Below are positions 13,540-24,564 of a stretch of DNA of 64,000 bases, one piece after another. The notes beneath the pieces are model-generated. The model made no database searches, was not told the origin of the DNA, and worked only from the letters and a program-made list of their open reading frames with translations. Source of the DNA: Manihot esculenta (Eukaryota > Streptophyta > Magnoliopsida > Malpighiales > Euphorbiaceae); contig NC_035177.2 of NCBI RefSeq assembly GCF_001659605.2, positions 31,140,136-31,204,135 of the forward strand, in the 5' to 3' direction. Numbering within the stretch: position 1 is the first letter of the stretch; every line of letters starts with the position of its first letter. Both the position numbers and the translations under genes were made by a program.

Positions 13540-14321
13540 GCGTGCTAAGTGTTTCTTTTCAAAAGTACGAGCAAAGTTCATAGCTTAGGCCAGATTAGTG
13601 GGACTTTGCTTTTTGACATACAAGCGGACAAAATCAACAAGGCTGGCAGTGAACAAATCAACTTCTTGATATATTCTTACCATAGTGGCTTGGGCTAGCA
13701 AAGCCTGAAAATGACATTAGTATCCTCCACCACCCTAGCTTGTTTCACGATCACCAATTTCCCTAAAGGTTTTCTACACAATGGGGAGCCAAAGTATAGG
13801 GTGCAATATTCTTTAAAGGTCACTCATGGTAGATTGGGTTCTTCTTGTTCAATGCGATAGTACCGGAGTTATGCTTCCCGAACCATATGAAAGGCAGCCA
13901 AGCCAACCTTCTCCAACTCAAGTGTTTTTTGATGAATTTTTTTTTTCACATATGTGCAACCATACTAACAGGTCCTTAGATCCATCAAAAGTGGAAAAAT
14001 CAAGTTTAGTGTACTTGGCTATCATTCCGCTAGTTGAATTTGCCTTGTATCTGGTCTTGTCATGTTGAGTCTCTTGGTTATTGTTGTTGCTAGTTTCCTT
14101 TCTTATTCTCGTCCTTGATTACGATTAGGAGCATTGAAAAAATTATGAAATTATCGTGATTGCTGTTGTAGTTGAGTCTCCAATTTTTATTTATTCTGGG
14201 TGACTCGGACTTTCATTCGAGATTTTGTTGCAGCTATTCTGACTTTTGTGGCATCGTGAGCCTCTTGAAAGAGAGCTTGCAATTCCTCATTTGGGTTGAG
14301 ATCGCCTATAGTATTGGATTG
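13540..14321 (-). pseudogene. Ty3-type gag remnant
   Basis: On the minus strand, read across frame breaks, the core shows the retrotransposon gag signature. There is a DPLVWLHICEK-like segment (family DPxxWLxxxExFF) near 13,960-13,990, then an LEKVGLAAFHM-like segment, an EQEEPNLPW-like block and a GSPLCRKPLGKL-like end near 13,755. Stops and frameshifts interrupt it. Nothing downstream looks like a zinc knuckle, protease or RT. Confidence 0.6.
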
Positions 14322-14771
14322 TGATACGAAATTGTTATGACTTTGTGTGATGGATTGGGTCATAGGGCGATGTATCGGAAAATATGCTTCCACAGCCTTT
14401 CCTTTATTCCGGTTAAGTCCTCGTGAAGACCCTACAACGAAAGAACAAAAAAACTCGATAAGGGAGTCTTAAACCTCTAGACTCATTAGGAAGAGAGAGT
14501 CTTAACCTCTGAGTTAAATAGAGGTTAAAAGTTGATAGAAATAGAAAGATAATAATTAGAAATCCTAAGAATTCCTTTAAAACAGTATATCAAATTAATT
14601 AAGAAACTAAATAAAAATAATTGTTAAGATCATGTTGCTGAAATTATGCTATCATATTAACTAAATCAATAAGATATTATGCTGCCAGTTAAGCAATTAA
14701 TTTTGCTCAATTTCCTTAATTGTTTTTCTTGTTTACGTCTATTATAAGTGGCATACAATGCATCTACAACA
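14322..14771 (-). repeat. 5' LTR of the deleted Ty3-type element
   Basis: About 450 bp, the upstream copy in the sense of the minus-strand gag. An apparent open frame at 14187-14393 runs out of the core into this LTR and is not a gene. Confidence 0.7.
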
Positions 14772-14881
14772 TATTGCATTTGAATTATTATAGTTTTGAT
14801 ATAGATTAGAATATATTTATATACAGAAAAATATAATAAAAAATATTTTCTAATGAGCTTTTGGCTAAGGTCAGTGATATT

Positions 14882-16426
14882 TGTTGTCCCTTGAAGCAAC
14901 CTAAGAGGGGGGTGAATTGAGTTTATAAAAAATTTAAAGGAAAAAACACAAATTAGAAGGCAATAGGAAAGAAGATAATCAACACAAGGATTTATAGAGG
15001 TTCAAGTATCTCAAGCCTACGTCCTCTCCTCAAGGCCCACCTTGAGAGTTCAACTCCACTATTAAATCTTCTTTGGGTGAAGATTAAAACCCTTATAATC
15101 TTAGAGCAAGCCTTTGCTCTTTACAAATCTCTTTTTCACTTAAGAGCAATCCTTTGCTCAATACCACACCCACTACAATAGAATCACTCAACAACCTTTA
15201 CTCACTCTGTAAACCCAACCAATTACAACTCAAAACAAGCTTTCAAGAAATTAATGCTTTGGCTCAAGGTTTTTAGAGAGAGAAAGTGAAAAATGCTGTA
15301 ATCTCAATAAATATTTGCTTAGATGGTTGTTGTAACCTTTTCATATCAAAAACTCATTGTATTTATAGTTCAGTCATAAATATGGCCGTTGGGAGTACAT
15401 TAAATGCAAATAGAGCCGTTTATGTGCAGAAATAACCGTTACACCGTATTCAGAAAAACTCAGGTTTGGCGGCCTAAGCTTAGAGTTCGGCGGCCGAACC
15501 ATTTGAGGTGAAGAACATCACTCTTTAAAAAAGGACTTTCGGCGGCCTAAAGTCATAGTTCGGCGGCCGAACTTGTGGGACTTTCGTCTCTGTCCCTCTC
15601 TTTCGGAAGCCGAACTTTAGGCTTTGGAGGCAGACTTAAAAGCACACTTTCGGCGGCTGAAGGTAATGTTCGACGGCCGAATATAGGTAACTTTTGCCTC
15701 TGTCCTTCACTTTCGGAAGCCAAACATTTAGCTTAGGGAGCATCACACCTTCGGCGGCCGAAAGCCAATGTTCGGCGGCAGAACATACAGGACTTTCGTC
15801 TCTGTCCCTTACTTTCGGAGTCTGAAGATTGCACTTTAGGCTGCAAGTTGAAAACACACTTTCGGCGGCCGAAAGTCAATGTTCGGCGGCCGAACATGTG
15901 GGACTTTCGTCTCTGACCCTGACTTTCGAAAGCCGAATTTGGCTTTAGGGGGCACAAAAATATTTCATTAAATTCTTTGAAAAATCATAACTTAGGCTAT
16001 AAAAATTCATTTTTCAATCCGTTTGAATTTTTGTAACCCATATTTTTAGATCTTTGATTTTGATAAAGAATAATTTCAAAATCACTTCTTTTGAAAAATT
16101 TCATTTTAGTCCCCGAAAATCAAGTACTTAAAGATTTGGCCATATCTAAAAAACTTTTAGAAATGAAAGAAACCTTGAGCCATCATAACTAATTAATTGA
16201 AATTCACAATGAATAAATTGACAAAACATAAACAAGAAATTACTTTATGATCCATTTCTTGTGGTATGCTTCTAAAATAGGCACTTTTCCCTTTTGAGAT
16301 TGAAGCAATTTCATTCTTGTTAGCAAGGGACCTACAAGCTCAATACAAACACCTTTGAAGATAATTAGTAGCATACCAATTGTTTATTAATTATCAAAAC
16401 AAGAATTAGAACATTTAGGTTCAACA
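14882..16426 (+). mobile_element. Solo LTR, 1,545 bp, with ATATT target duplication
   Basis: The segment starts TGTTG and ends CAACA, a 5-bp inverted terminal pair. It is flanked by ATATT at 14877-14881 and again at 16427-16431. No gag, pol, primer-binding site or second LTR is present, so this is a solo LTR left by LTR-LTR recombination. The start carries the CAACCTAAGAGGGGGGTGAA motif that recurs near the 5' end of long plant Ty1/copia (SIRE/Maximus-type) LTRs. A GC-rich minisatellite lies inside (about 15,462-15,958). Strand is given by the resemblance of the 5' motif and is tentative. Confidence 0.8.
15462..15958. repeat. Minisatellite of about 100-110 bp units with TTCGGCGGCCGAA cores
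   Basis: Four clear copies start near 15,535, 15,645, 15,746 and 15,856, with a partial copy before them. Each unit holds two hairpin-prone 13-mers of the form TTCGG-CGG-CCGAA, a GGACTTTCGTCTCTGTCCCT block and a CTTTCGGAAGCCGAA block. Units differ by substitutions and small indels. It is a GC- and CpG-rich island inside an otherwise AT-rich spacer. Confidence 0.85.
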
Positions 16427-16431
16427 ATATT

Positions 16432-19050
16432 AAAATTGTTTACAAAATTATAACATCTAAAATTTGTGCTTGAATAAAATAATTAAAAAAACACTAATTA
16501 ATATATTTATTGCCAAAGTGTTGGGAAAAATAAAATTTTAAGGGCAAAAATTTCAAAATTGTCTTAGAGTTAAAATGTTAAATTTTATTTTTCATTTTAA
16601 ATTTACCCTTAAATTGTTAGTAAACTACTAAATAAACTCAAAAAAAATTAAATAAATTAAAAAGAATGTAGTTCATGCTTTTAAATTTTAAATTCGTACA
16701 AATAATAATTTTATTTAATTTTTTAATAATAATTTATGAATAAAATTAAAAAAAATTAATATTTTTAGTTCCTACAATCTAATTAAAGGACAAATTTAAT
16801 GTTTTGGCAAAATTTTACTAAAAAGAGGGCAGGTTACATAGATACCCAACAAAGACAAAAACAATTCAAACAAGCCCTTGGTAAGGGCACATACAAGACT
16901 CGGCTGCTAAGCTTTCTGTTTCCAATGTGACAGAATAGGAGAAGTGTCATGATTTTAGACCAAAGAAAAAAAAAAGACATAAATCTAGTGATGCAAGTTT
17001 AATTTTTATCCTCAGGAATAGGAATGGAAACGGGATTGCGATGGATGAACCACACTCACACTTTGCTTCAACAGAAATTTTATATAAGGACATTGATAAC
17101 TTTTTTATATTATTTATATGTAATAAATGCAAATCAATTTAATTCATATAGCATTACTCTTACTTAAATTTCCAAATCAATTTAAACTCAATAATTTTAT
17201 AAAAATTAATTTTAATTAATTTTTTTCTATTTAAAATGTATATAAAAAAACAATTCTTTAGAAGTTAAAAAATTTATACTTTTATTGTAATGAAATAATT
17301 AATAATTACTACAATAATTTATTTGAAATGGAGATTGAAAATCGGGAGAGTAGAACCTGAAATCTCTCAGATTTACTCAAATGCATTTACTATCAGACTA
17401 ATCCCTCAAATGTATTTACTACTGGACTAATCCTATGAGTGCTGCCACAACAATTAATATTACCGGTTAAAAATAATAGACATAAATATAAGTTAAGTTT
17501 TCTATTCTCTTTGAAAAATAGGTGAGCTATTGCTATATAAATAAAAGTCCTACACATGGGGGTAGGGCTTGCATGAAAAGGACACTCTCTTGTCTAAGAC
17601 ATATGTAGGCACTTGTACAGGGCAAATTTGTTGGCTAACAGAATTACCCCATTGACTTATATATCCATGAAAATGAAATTAAATAAATATTTAAGATAAC
17701 ATATATAGATGAAGTCAATAATTAAGTAGCCTTCAGTTTTCTATATTCAAAGAGTTTGGTATATATCTCTTTCACAAAGTTTTCAATTTCTTTCCTCTTT
17801 ATGATCCTTTAATGGTTTTTCTTAGCTCTATGTTTTAATTAAATACTATAAAAAAATAAAAAAATAATAATAAAATTTATCGATTAAATTATTAAATTAA
17901 TATCTATTTAGTAAATCTTCACGATATTACATTCATTAAAAAAAATTATTAAGAATAAACTCTCATTTTTGTATAAAATAAACTTGCTTTTTATATAAAT
18001 TAAGAAAATGTAATTAATATAATTAAAAGTAATATAAACCAACAAATAATTATATATTTTAATGTATTTTGTAAAATTTAAAAATTAATTTATATAATTA
18101 GTAACTCAATAATAAATTACCCTTAATTTAATGAAGTGAATAAATGGTGTGGTTGGCAGCAAATGGAAGGTGTGTGTGAGTCACAGTCGTAGTTGTTTTT
18201 AGTGGAAGATTATCGTTTTCCATAGTTGGATATTCTGACAAGTGGAAGATAGTGATCTATCAATAATCATAAATCTAATTAAATCTTTTTTTACCAACTA
18301 TGATGCAATCCTTCCCTAAAAGTCCTAATTCACTTCTCATCTTATCTTAGAAAAAATTGTGGTAAAAAATTTCTTTTTAAGCAAGTTAATTTAGTCACCA
18401 GTATTTGGATTAATAAAGTTGAATTAACTTATAAATACCTAAAATAAAGGATATAAAAGAGGAAAAGAATAAAGTTGAAAAGCCATTATCTGACATTAGG
18501 AAGACAAGCATAAATATTAAAAAAGATGGGCCATTTTTTTAAAATAAAACAAAAAAGATGAGCCAATTTGATTGGAATCATCTTAGAAAGTTCCAAAAAA
18601 GAAATTAAAAAGCTCAAAGTATTATCATAATTAAGCCTCTAATCAGTAATCACAGAATAAACATGTTGTCTTTGTTAGGCCACACCAACCTTACCCACTG
18701 TTTCTTCTGGTGATTTTTATTTTCAGATGGGGATATACTGTCTGGAAATATATCAAACACATTATTATGATTTAAATAATAAATTTTTTTATGAAAAAAA
18801 TTAGATAAAACACATTATTTATATTTTGAAGCTGTCTTTATTCATGGTAAACCGGATCATGCCAGATAACCGTGAAAAATGGACATAAATCAGAAGTTTT
18901 GATTCAATTGGACCCAAAATTTGATTTTGGGCTAAATTCAAAGGCAAGCAGCACTATCTATTTGACTATTTGGGCCGCCGATATCAGACCGGTTGGGTGA
19001 GGGAGACGCTATCTCTGTGAGAGTGTTGGCCGGCGGGGCAGGTGAGAAGT
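16432..19050. other. AT-rich spacer upstream of RPE
   Basis: No supportable gene. It includes a tRNA-derived SINE-like relic at about 17,335-17,445 and, from about 18,900, the promoter region of the epimerase gene. Other open frames are short and low-complexity. Confidence 0.6.
17335..17445 (-). repeat. tRNA-derived SINE-like relic
   Basis: Read on the minus strand it has a box-A-like stretch (ATAGTAAATGCA) and, about 30 nt later, a box-B-like stretch (AGGTTCTACTC), the spacing of a pol III promoter. A near copy occurs at 29,300-29,390. A partial internal duplication (AAATGCATTTACTA / AAATGTATTTACTA) is visible. The call rests on box spacing and on the second copy. Confidence 0.4.
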
Positions 19051-19217
19051 GAGCCAAATTCAAAACTTTCAGCGCCTAAACGACTCCGTTTTAGCAACTT
19101 TCAGTTCAAGAGACACCTCCTTGATCGCTCTCGCATTCTCAGGTTCTGCATCTTTCTTAACTAATCTAAGTACCCCTTCAGAATTCGGATCCGTAATTAT
19201 TAGAATCGGGTCAAACT

Positions 19218-22028
19218 ATGGGCGTCACCCCGAAAATTGCACCGTCGATGCTTTCATCGGATTTCGCTAATTTGGCATCGGAGGCAGAACGCATGCTCAA
19301 TTGCGGCGCTGATTGGCTACACATGGACATCATGGTACTTTCTCCTCTCTTCCTTTTCCCCCTTTTTTCTTGGTGATTTCGATTTAATTCTTATCAGAGT
19401 TTATTTGGGTAATTAATTTTAATAAACAGTAATGTGACGTTTCTCTGATTCTCTGCAGGATGGGTATGCTTGATTCTCTTGTACGTAGCAAATTATTCTG
19501 GCCTTGAAATTGAGTTCGAAAAACATGGATTTTTGAAATTCTGGTTCTTTTCCATCACCCATTTTTCCTTTTATGTTGATGGATTAAGCAATTTTGCTTT
19601 TCAATATATATGTAACTTCTAGCTAATCTAAAGGAGTGAAACATGCGAAACTGAAACGATGTTTAAGGTCAAGGTTATATTGAAATGATGTTTAAGGCCA
19701 AGGTTATCTATTAGGAAATTAAAGGAGTTAAGTTAGTTTAGTACATAATACAAGATTGGGAAGTCTTGAGTGAATGATTTGGTTCAAGAAATAATATATT
19801 TTGTGCAAGTAAATAAGAGAAGCTTAAGATATTTTAGTAATTAACAAAAGACAAGACCAGAGCAGAATGCCGTATTTTCTTTCCAGTGAAAGGCTTGTAC
19901 AGTATGATATGTGATATAGATTTTTTTTTTTTTGGTGATGTTTATAGTTTTGAGACATGCTTACAACTAGCTAATGTTGTGAATGATGCTGGTTATGTCC
20001 TTGCAATGATGCATTTTTAGTGGATGGGCTATATTCATTTTCATTTTTTGTGTAGGCACTTTGTCCCAAATCTAACCATTGGTGCTCCAGTCATTCAGAG
20101 TTTGAGAAAACACACAAAGTAATGTCTTACTTCTTTATTGCCTCACTCTTGTTTGATCCTTTTACATTTGTAACTTTTCAAAGTTTTAACTACTAACATC
20201 CTATGACACTATGTTTTGTCGTTTTTTTGTTTTAGGGCATATTTGGATTGCCACCTTATGGTCACCAATCCTCTTGATTATGTTGAGCCTTTAGGCAAAG
20301 CTGGTGCTTCTGGATTTACATTTCACGTTGAGGCGTCCAGAGGTTTGTGATATCCTTTGCAACCTAAAATTTAATGCTGAACACCCACTCTTTTTTATCT
20401 TTTTGTTTTCTCTTTATGTGAAGTTCTCATGGACTTATGGTGCATTTTGCAGAAAATTGGAGAGAACTAATCCAGAGAATCAAGTCAAAGGGCATGAAGC
20501 CTGGCGTAGCTTTAAAGCCTGGAACTCCTATTGAAGAAGTTTATCCTTTGGTATAAATTTTTCTCCCCACTGTTTCATAAAATAAAAGAATATGTGGCTA
20601 TGTGCTGGTTCCATCCTCAAGTTTTTGTATTTGTGATTTTTGGAAGATTTGATGCCCTGTGGTACTTAATATTTGTTGTTTAAACTGACAGATTGAGTGT
20701 GAAAATCCTGTAGAAATGGTCCTTGTCATGACTGTGGAACCTGGATTTGGAGGACAGAAGTTCATGCTAGATATGATGGATAAGGTGTCATGGCATTTCT
20801 CTTTTTTCTTTCCAAATTCTCTAGTTATCGTGCCTATGTGATTGCCTTATATTTGTTTTTTTTCTTGTTATTAGGTAAAGACATTGAGGAAGAAGTATCC
20901 TTCCCTTGATATAGAGGTGAGTCCATTTCTATTTTTTTATCTTCATCTTTCTGGCACTTCTGAAATTAATTCATGATTCCTGGGCTTTCTTTATCTTTCT
21001 GGCATTTCTGCTTGTAGCTACTGCAATCTCAGTAACTGCGAATAACAATTTTCCCTCCAACAAATTACTAGTGGACTTTCTAACTAAATCTATTCATATT
21101 ACTGAATCTCCACATTACTGTTATTATTATTTCTAAAAGTAGGGCTCCTATATGTGACACTGCTCTATAAAACTCAAGGTCGAGTTTTCTTTGACCAAGG
21201 GAGATTGATGCAGCATAGGAAGGATAGTCAAATTAGGATATTTGGGAATAATGTTCCATAAATTTGGAAGATTAATATTTCACTTATTTAGGAAGTCTGA
21301 TATTATTGTAGTTATTATCTAAGAAGTATTTACTTGTGAAGTTTACTTAGTTTTATATCCTCTTAGAATTGAATTAGGGTTTCTAAATCCCTATGTGATT
21401 AGGCTTGTAAAAGCTCTATAAATAGTCCTCTGGTGTTCATTATTGTTAGCTTTTAATTATGATGGTTAACGAGAAGAAATAAATTATTTCTCTTCTTCAA
21501 TTTGAGAATTTGTCTCTCTTGCTTCTCTAATCTTCCTGGTTCTACATTACTGCTCCAAGTTGGTTATTGTTAGAAGAAAAACCTTTTTGGTTTGTGATTT
21601 AAAGAATTGAAATTAACTAAAAAAAACTCGTTGTAACTTCTGAAAACGTTTTAGTATTTCTTCCCTACGCATTGCTGTAACAGATAACATTTTATCTTGA
21701 AAATGTTTCAATTTCCTGCTTTCTGAAAGGAGGAACCATTGAAAGACAATGTTGGTTTCTGTTTTTGCATCACTCGTCTGTACTAATATGTATATCATAG
21801 ACACTGAGAAAGATAAATTTCTTCATGCTTTCCTGCATGATCACTTATTAAAATGTGTCAACCTTTTTACAGGTGGATGGTGGTTTAGGGCCTTCAACAA
21901 TTGAGATGGCAGCTTCAGCGGGTGCAAACTGCATTGTTGCAGGAAGTTCAGTGTTTGGTGCCCCTGAGCCAGCCCATGTAATATCGCTTTTTAAAAAAAG
22001 TGTTGAGGAAGCTCAGAAAAACAATTGA
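19218..22028 (+). CDS. RPE: Ribulose-phosphate 3-epimerase, cytosolic isoform
   Basis: Interconverts ribulose 5-phosphate and xylulose 5-phosphate in the pentose phosphate pathway. Eight exons: 19218-19334, 19459-19463, 20056-20118, 20236-20342, 20453-20550, 20692-20784, 20875-20916 and 21873-22028. They give 226 residues, the full length of the cytosolic TIM-barrel enzyme. Visible motifs are [13 protein letters not shown] at the start, the metal/catalytic strand [45 protein letters not shown] and the phosphate-loop region EVDGG with AGSSVFG. The start [10 protein letters not shown] has no transit peptide, so the product should be cytosolic. The second exon is only 5 nt long and is required to keep the conserved MDGHFVPN frame. 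Upstream in-frame residues from 19,049 belong to the 5' leader and do not continue the coding frame. Confidence 0.93.
19459..19463 (+). other. RPE: 5-nt microexon of RPE
   Basis: The five bases GATGG sit between an upstream CTCTGCAG acceptor and a downstream GTATGC donor. Joining exon 1 (ending ATCATG) to this and then to exon 3 (starting GCACTTTGTC) restores MDIM-DGHFVPN. Without it the reading frame shifts and the catalytic strand is lost. Confidence 0.85.
21208..21546 (+). mobile_element. LTR-like insertion in RPE intron 7
   Basis: A block inside the last intron starts TGATGCAGCATAGG and ends near GGTTCTACA. It has a promoter-like CTCTATAAATAG box about two thirds along, followed by CT-rich sequence, a usual U3-R-U5 layout. 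No matching target duplication was found and the ends are approximate, so it may be a decayed solo LTR. Confidence 0.4.
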
Positions 22029-24564
22029 TTTTCATTCAGGCAAGATATATCATGATGTATTTTTCGACAAAAGATGCCTAAAGGCTACATTTTCTTTTGC
22101 CTATTAGAGTTTATAGATTCTTTGATTTTGTTTGTTTTACTTTATTACTCATCTTCTCGTCCAGAACTGCATGCAACTTTTCATGATGACGAGACTGCCT
22201 TCTTGAAGGTCTAAATTAAATTTGATACATGTCTTGTGTGTAACTGTTTGATCGAAATCCTCCAATAAAATCTATCCTTTATGCTCAATTACAACTTTCT
22301 TGTCTAGTTGTTTTTTTGTTCAATAGTACAAGAACTCTATAGTCTTACATTTTGAGAATATTCTGGATGGGCTACTGACTCATAAGCTCCATTATATTCT
22401 GCCGAATAACCATTTAATTCCAAAGTGAAGAAGAAATAGTATATTTATGGACGGCACTTCCAATCCGTGATGTCTAACTTACAGAAATTGCATTACATTC
22501 AATCACTGGTTGATCTATTGCTCCGAATCAGGTCGATGATCTTGATTGGTTGCTCCTACTTCTTAACATTTCACCTTTTCTGGTGCACGTGAGACGATGT
22601 TGTATGTATCCTCGACTCATAAATTTTATTCTCTTCATAATCATGTCTCAAGCTCTCAGCCATGGCATACTCTAGATGTACATATCCCATATACTAACAA
22701 CAAAACTAGTGGACAGCACGTGCCATAACGTGCCCTCTACTTTCGGTTCATTGATAAGTGGGATCTTTTCCAGGCATCCATACAAATTAAAAAGCCAAGA
22801 TTTGTTTAACAGGGACATATGCAGCCTATCTTCCTCACCTTGGAATGTTGCAGCAGACAAATATGAATGAATATTTTATGCCGAGCTGGAATATTACAGT
22901 CGAAAACAAACAACCATTCTAAAGCTACAAACAAAAGAAATAGAAAGGCGAAAAACTTCTGGTACTTGGGCTAAAAGTTACAAATGCAATTATGGTAGAG
23001 GATAACTAAGCTTCTAGAGATTAAAGGCCTTGTTTAACATCAACTATAATATTGCCATCCTGTTTTATTTGCAACTTTTAGCATACTTTTTCTGATTTTC
23101 ATAGTGGCATCCCACTAATTGTCTTTAGATAATTCACATGTATGAAATTTATTAACATATATGGTCTAATTTTATTACATTTTATTTGTAATCCTCTGTT
23201 CTTAACACATGTGAACTGTCTAGATCTCATGGTTAGGGATAACTCTGCTTTTCCATATTCTTATATTTCATAACTCATAAGCTAGTTAGAAGCTAAGTGC
23301 ATACCTTTAGTTTGTTCTTATAAGTTATCATTGGATTGGATACTTCAATGGATAGAGATGCGAGGAAAATTCACCATAGCCAGTACTTTTTGGGACATTA
23401 TTGGTCCTTGTCAACTCGGCATATATATTCATGTCTATGTCAACTTATCAATCTCCATCTTCTCTCACTTTTTATGCCTAAGCTTTACCATGCAGACCAT
23501 CTTTTCATTGTGCATTCATAAGTATCCTCTGTTTTCGATTTTCATGTTTGTCAAAAACCCATATGATTTCTTTGATTCATGTTGCTTTGATAAAACAGAG
23601 CTTTTGTACATCTTAATCTTTTGGACGATTATTCATGATTTTATGAGTACTTGTATTGATATTTGAGGGTTTAATATCTTGGCCTACTTCAAGGTTCATG
23701 AACAGGAATATCCTTTAATTTCTTTTCCTGTTTGGTGCCTCCCACTTCTGCATATGAGACAGAATTGGAAAGATGAAATTCACATGGTCTGTCTGAAAGT
23801 TCTGTGGATGATGCAGGCCTTTTTTGGTCGTTAACATCATAATATACATGAAGGAAGAGTTCATAGCTTTCCCTATATGCTTTCTGAGTATATCTTTGAT
23901 GTGATGTGAAGAACAATTTTCCATTAATTCAAGCATATCTCATGTAGGGAGAAATGTCTGCCATGCATGCGTCTGTGTACATAAAAATTATAGCGAATTC
24001 TTCCTAAACATAGTTTTTTTTTTTTTTTTTAACGAAATTCTTGATTTCAAATAGAAGATTAATTTTTTTGTTGAAAATCGCCTAGATCCTATCCTTACTA
24101 TCTCGTGCATTGAAACACTCTGGAGAATGAATCTCCATAGTATCTTTACATGGACATTTGTACAATACCCATATTATGCGTGTACAAGGTACGAAGAAGA
24201 ATTTCTTACACTGGCACGTGGAAAGTGGATTTATGTGTACGTTGATGCTTATAAAAGCAGGTTTTGAAACCCAAGAAGCCATATCAAGAGTGGTGGCTAT
24301 GATCACTGAGCAACTGAAAACTTTGGGATAGATAGCCTCCCCTTAGCTAATGGAGTCAAGTCCAAGGTTAGATGGTTAACCAAACAGCTGGAATCAGACT
24401 TTAAAATATATCTTTGCCATCCCCTAGAATCTTGTCCATGAACAGCTTTGAAAAAGATACTCTATTTTGACACCATTTTTGTATAGATCCAAGATATTCA
24501 TCTTCACAGGCCAATAAAATTCTTATTTTATTAGGCCTTCTATGTAGAAGTGAGGGATACAGAC
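22029..24564. other. Spacer between RPE and the LysM kinase
   Basis: It contains the 3' UTR of RPE on the left and the promoter of the LysM kinase on the right. The longest open frame (23331-23666, 111 codons) has no recognisable domain, no good start context and irregular composition, so I do not call it a gene. A poly-T run of about 20 lies near 24,011. Confidence 0.55.

Larger units (their letters stand above)
12683..14771 (-). mobile_element. Internally deleted Ty3-type LTR element with TATTG target duplication
   Basis: Two diverged direct repeats flank a 1.14-kb core: 12683-13179 and 14322-14771. Both begin TG and end CA in plus orientation (TGTTACGA / TGATACGA ... AACA). The 5 bases just outside the element are TATTG on both sides (12678-12682 and 14772-14776), the expected target-site duplication. 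The core holds only a broken gag on the minus strand and no protease or polymerase, so the element is defective or non-autonomous. A purine-rich stretch (GAGAGGTAAAG on the minus strand) next to the 13179 border fits a polypurine tract and supports minus orientation. LTR divergence and indels indicate an old insertion. Confidence 0.75.

Noticed and set aside
14187..14393. 68-codon open frame read as a gag start
   Set aside because: Most of it lies in the LTR of the deleted Ty3-type element, as shown by alignment with the other LTR.
23331..23666. 111-codon open frame between RPE and the LysM kinase
   Set aside because: Hydrophobic, irregular composition, no domain recognised, no promoter or splice context; likely chance.
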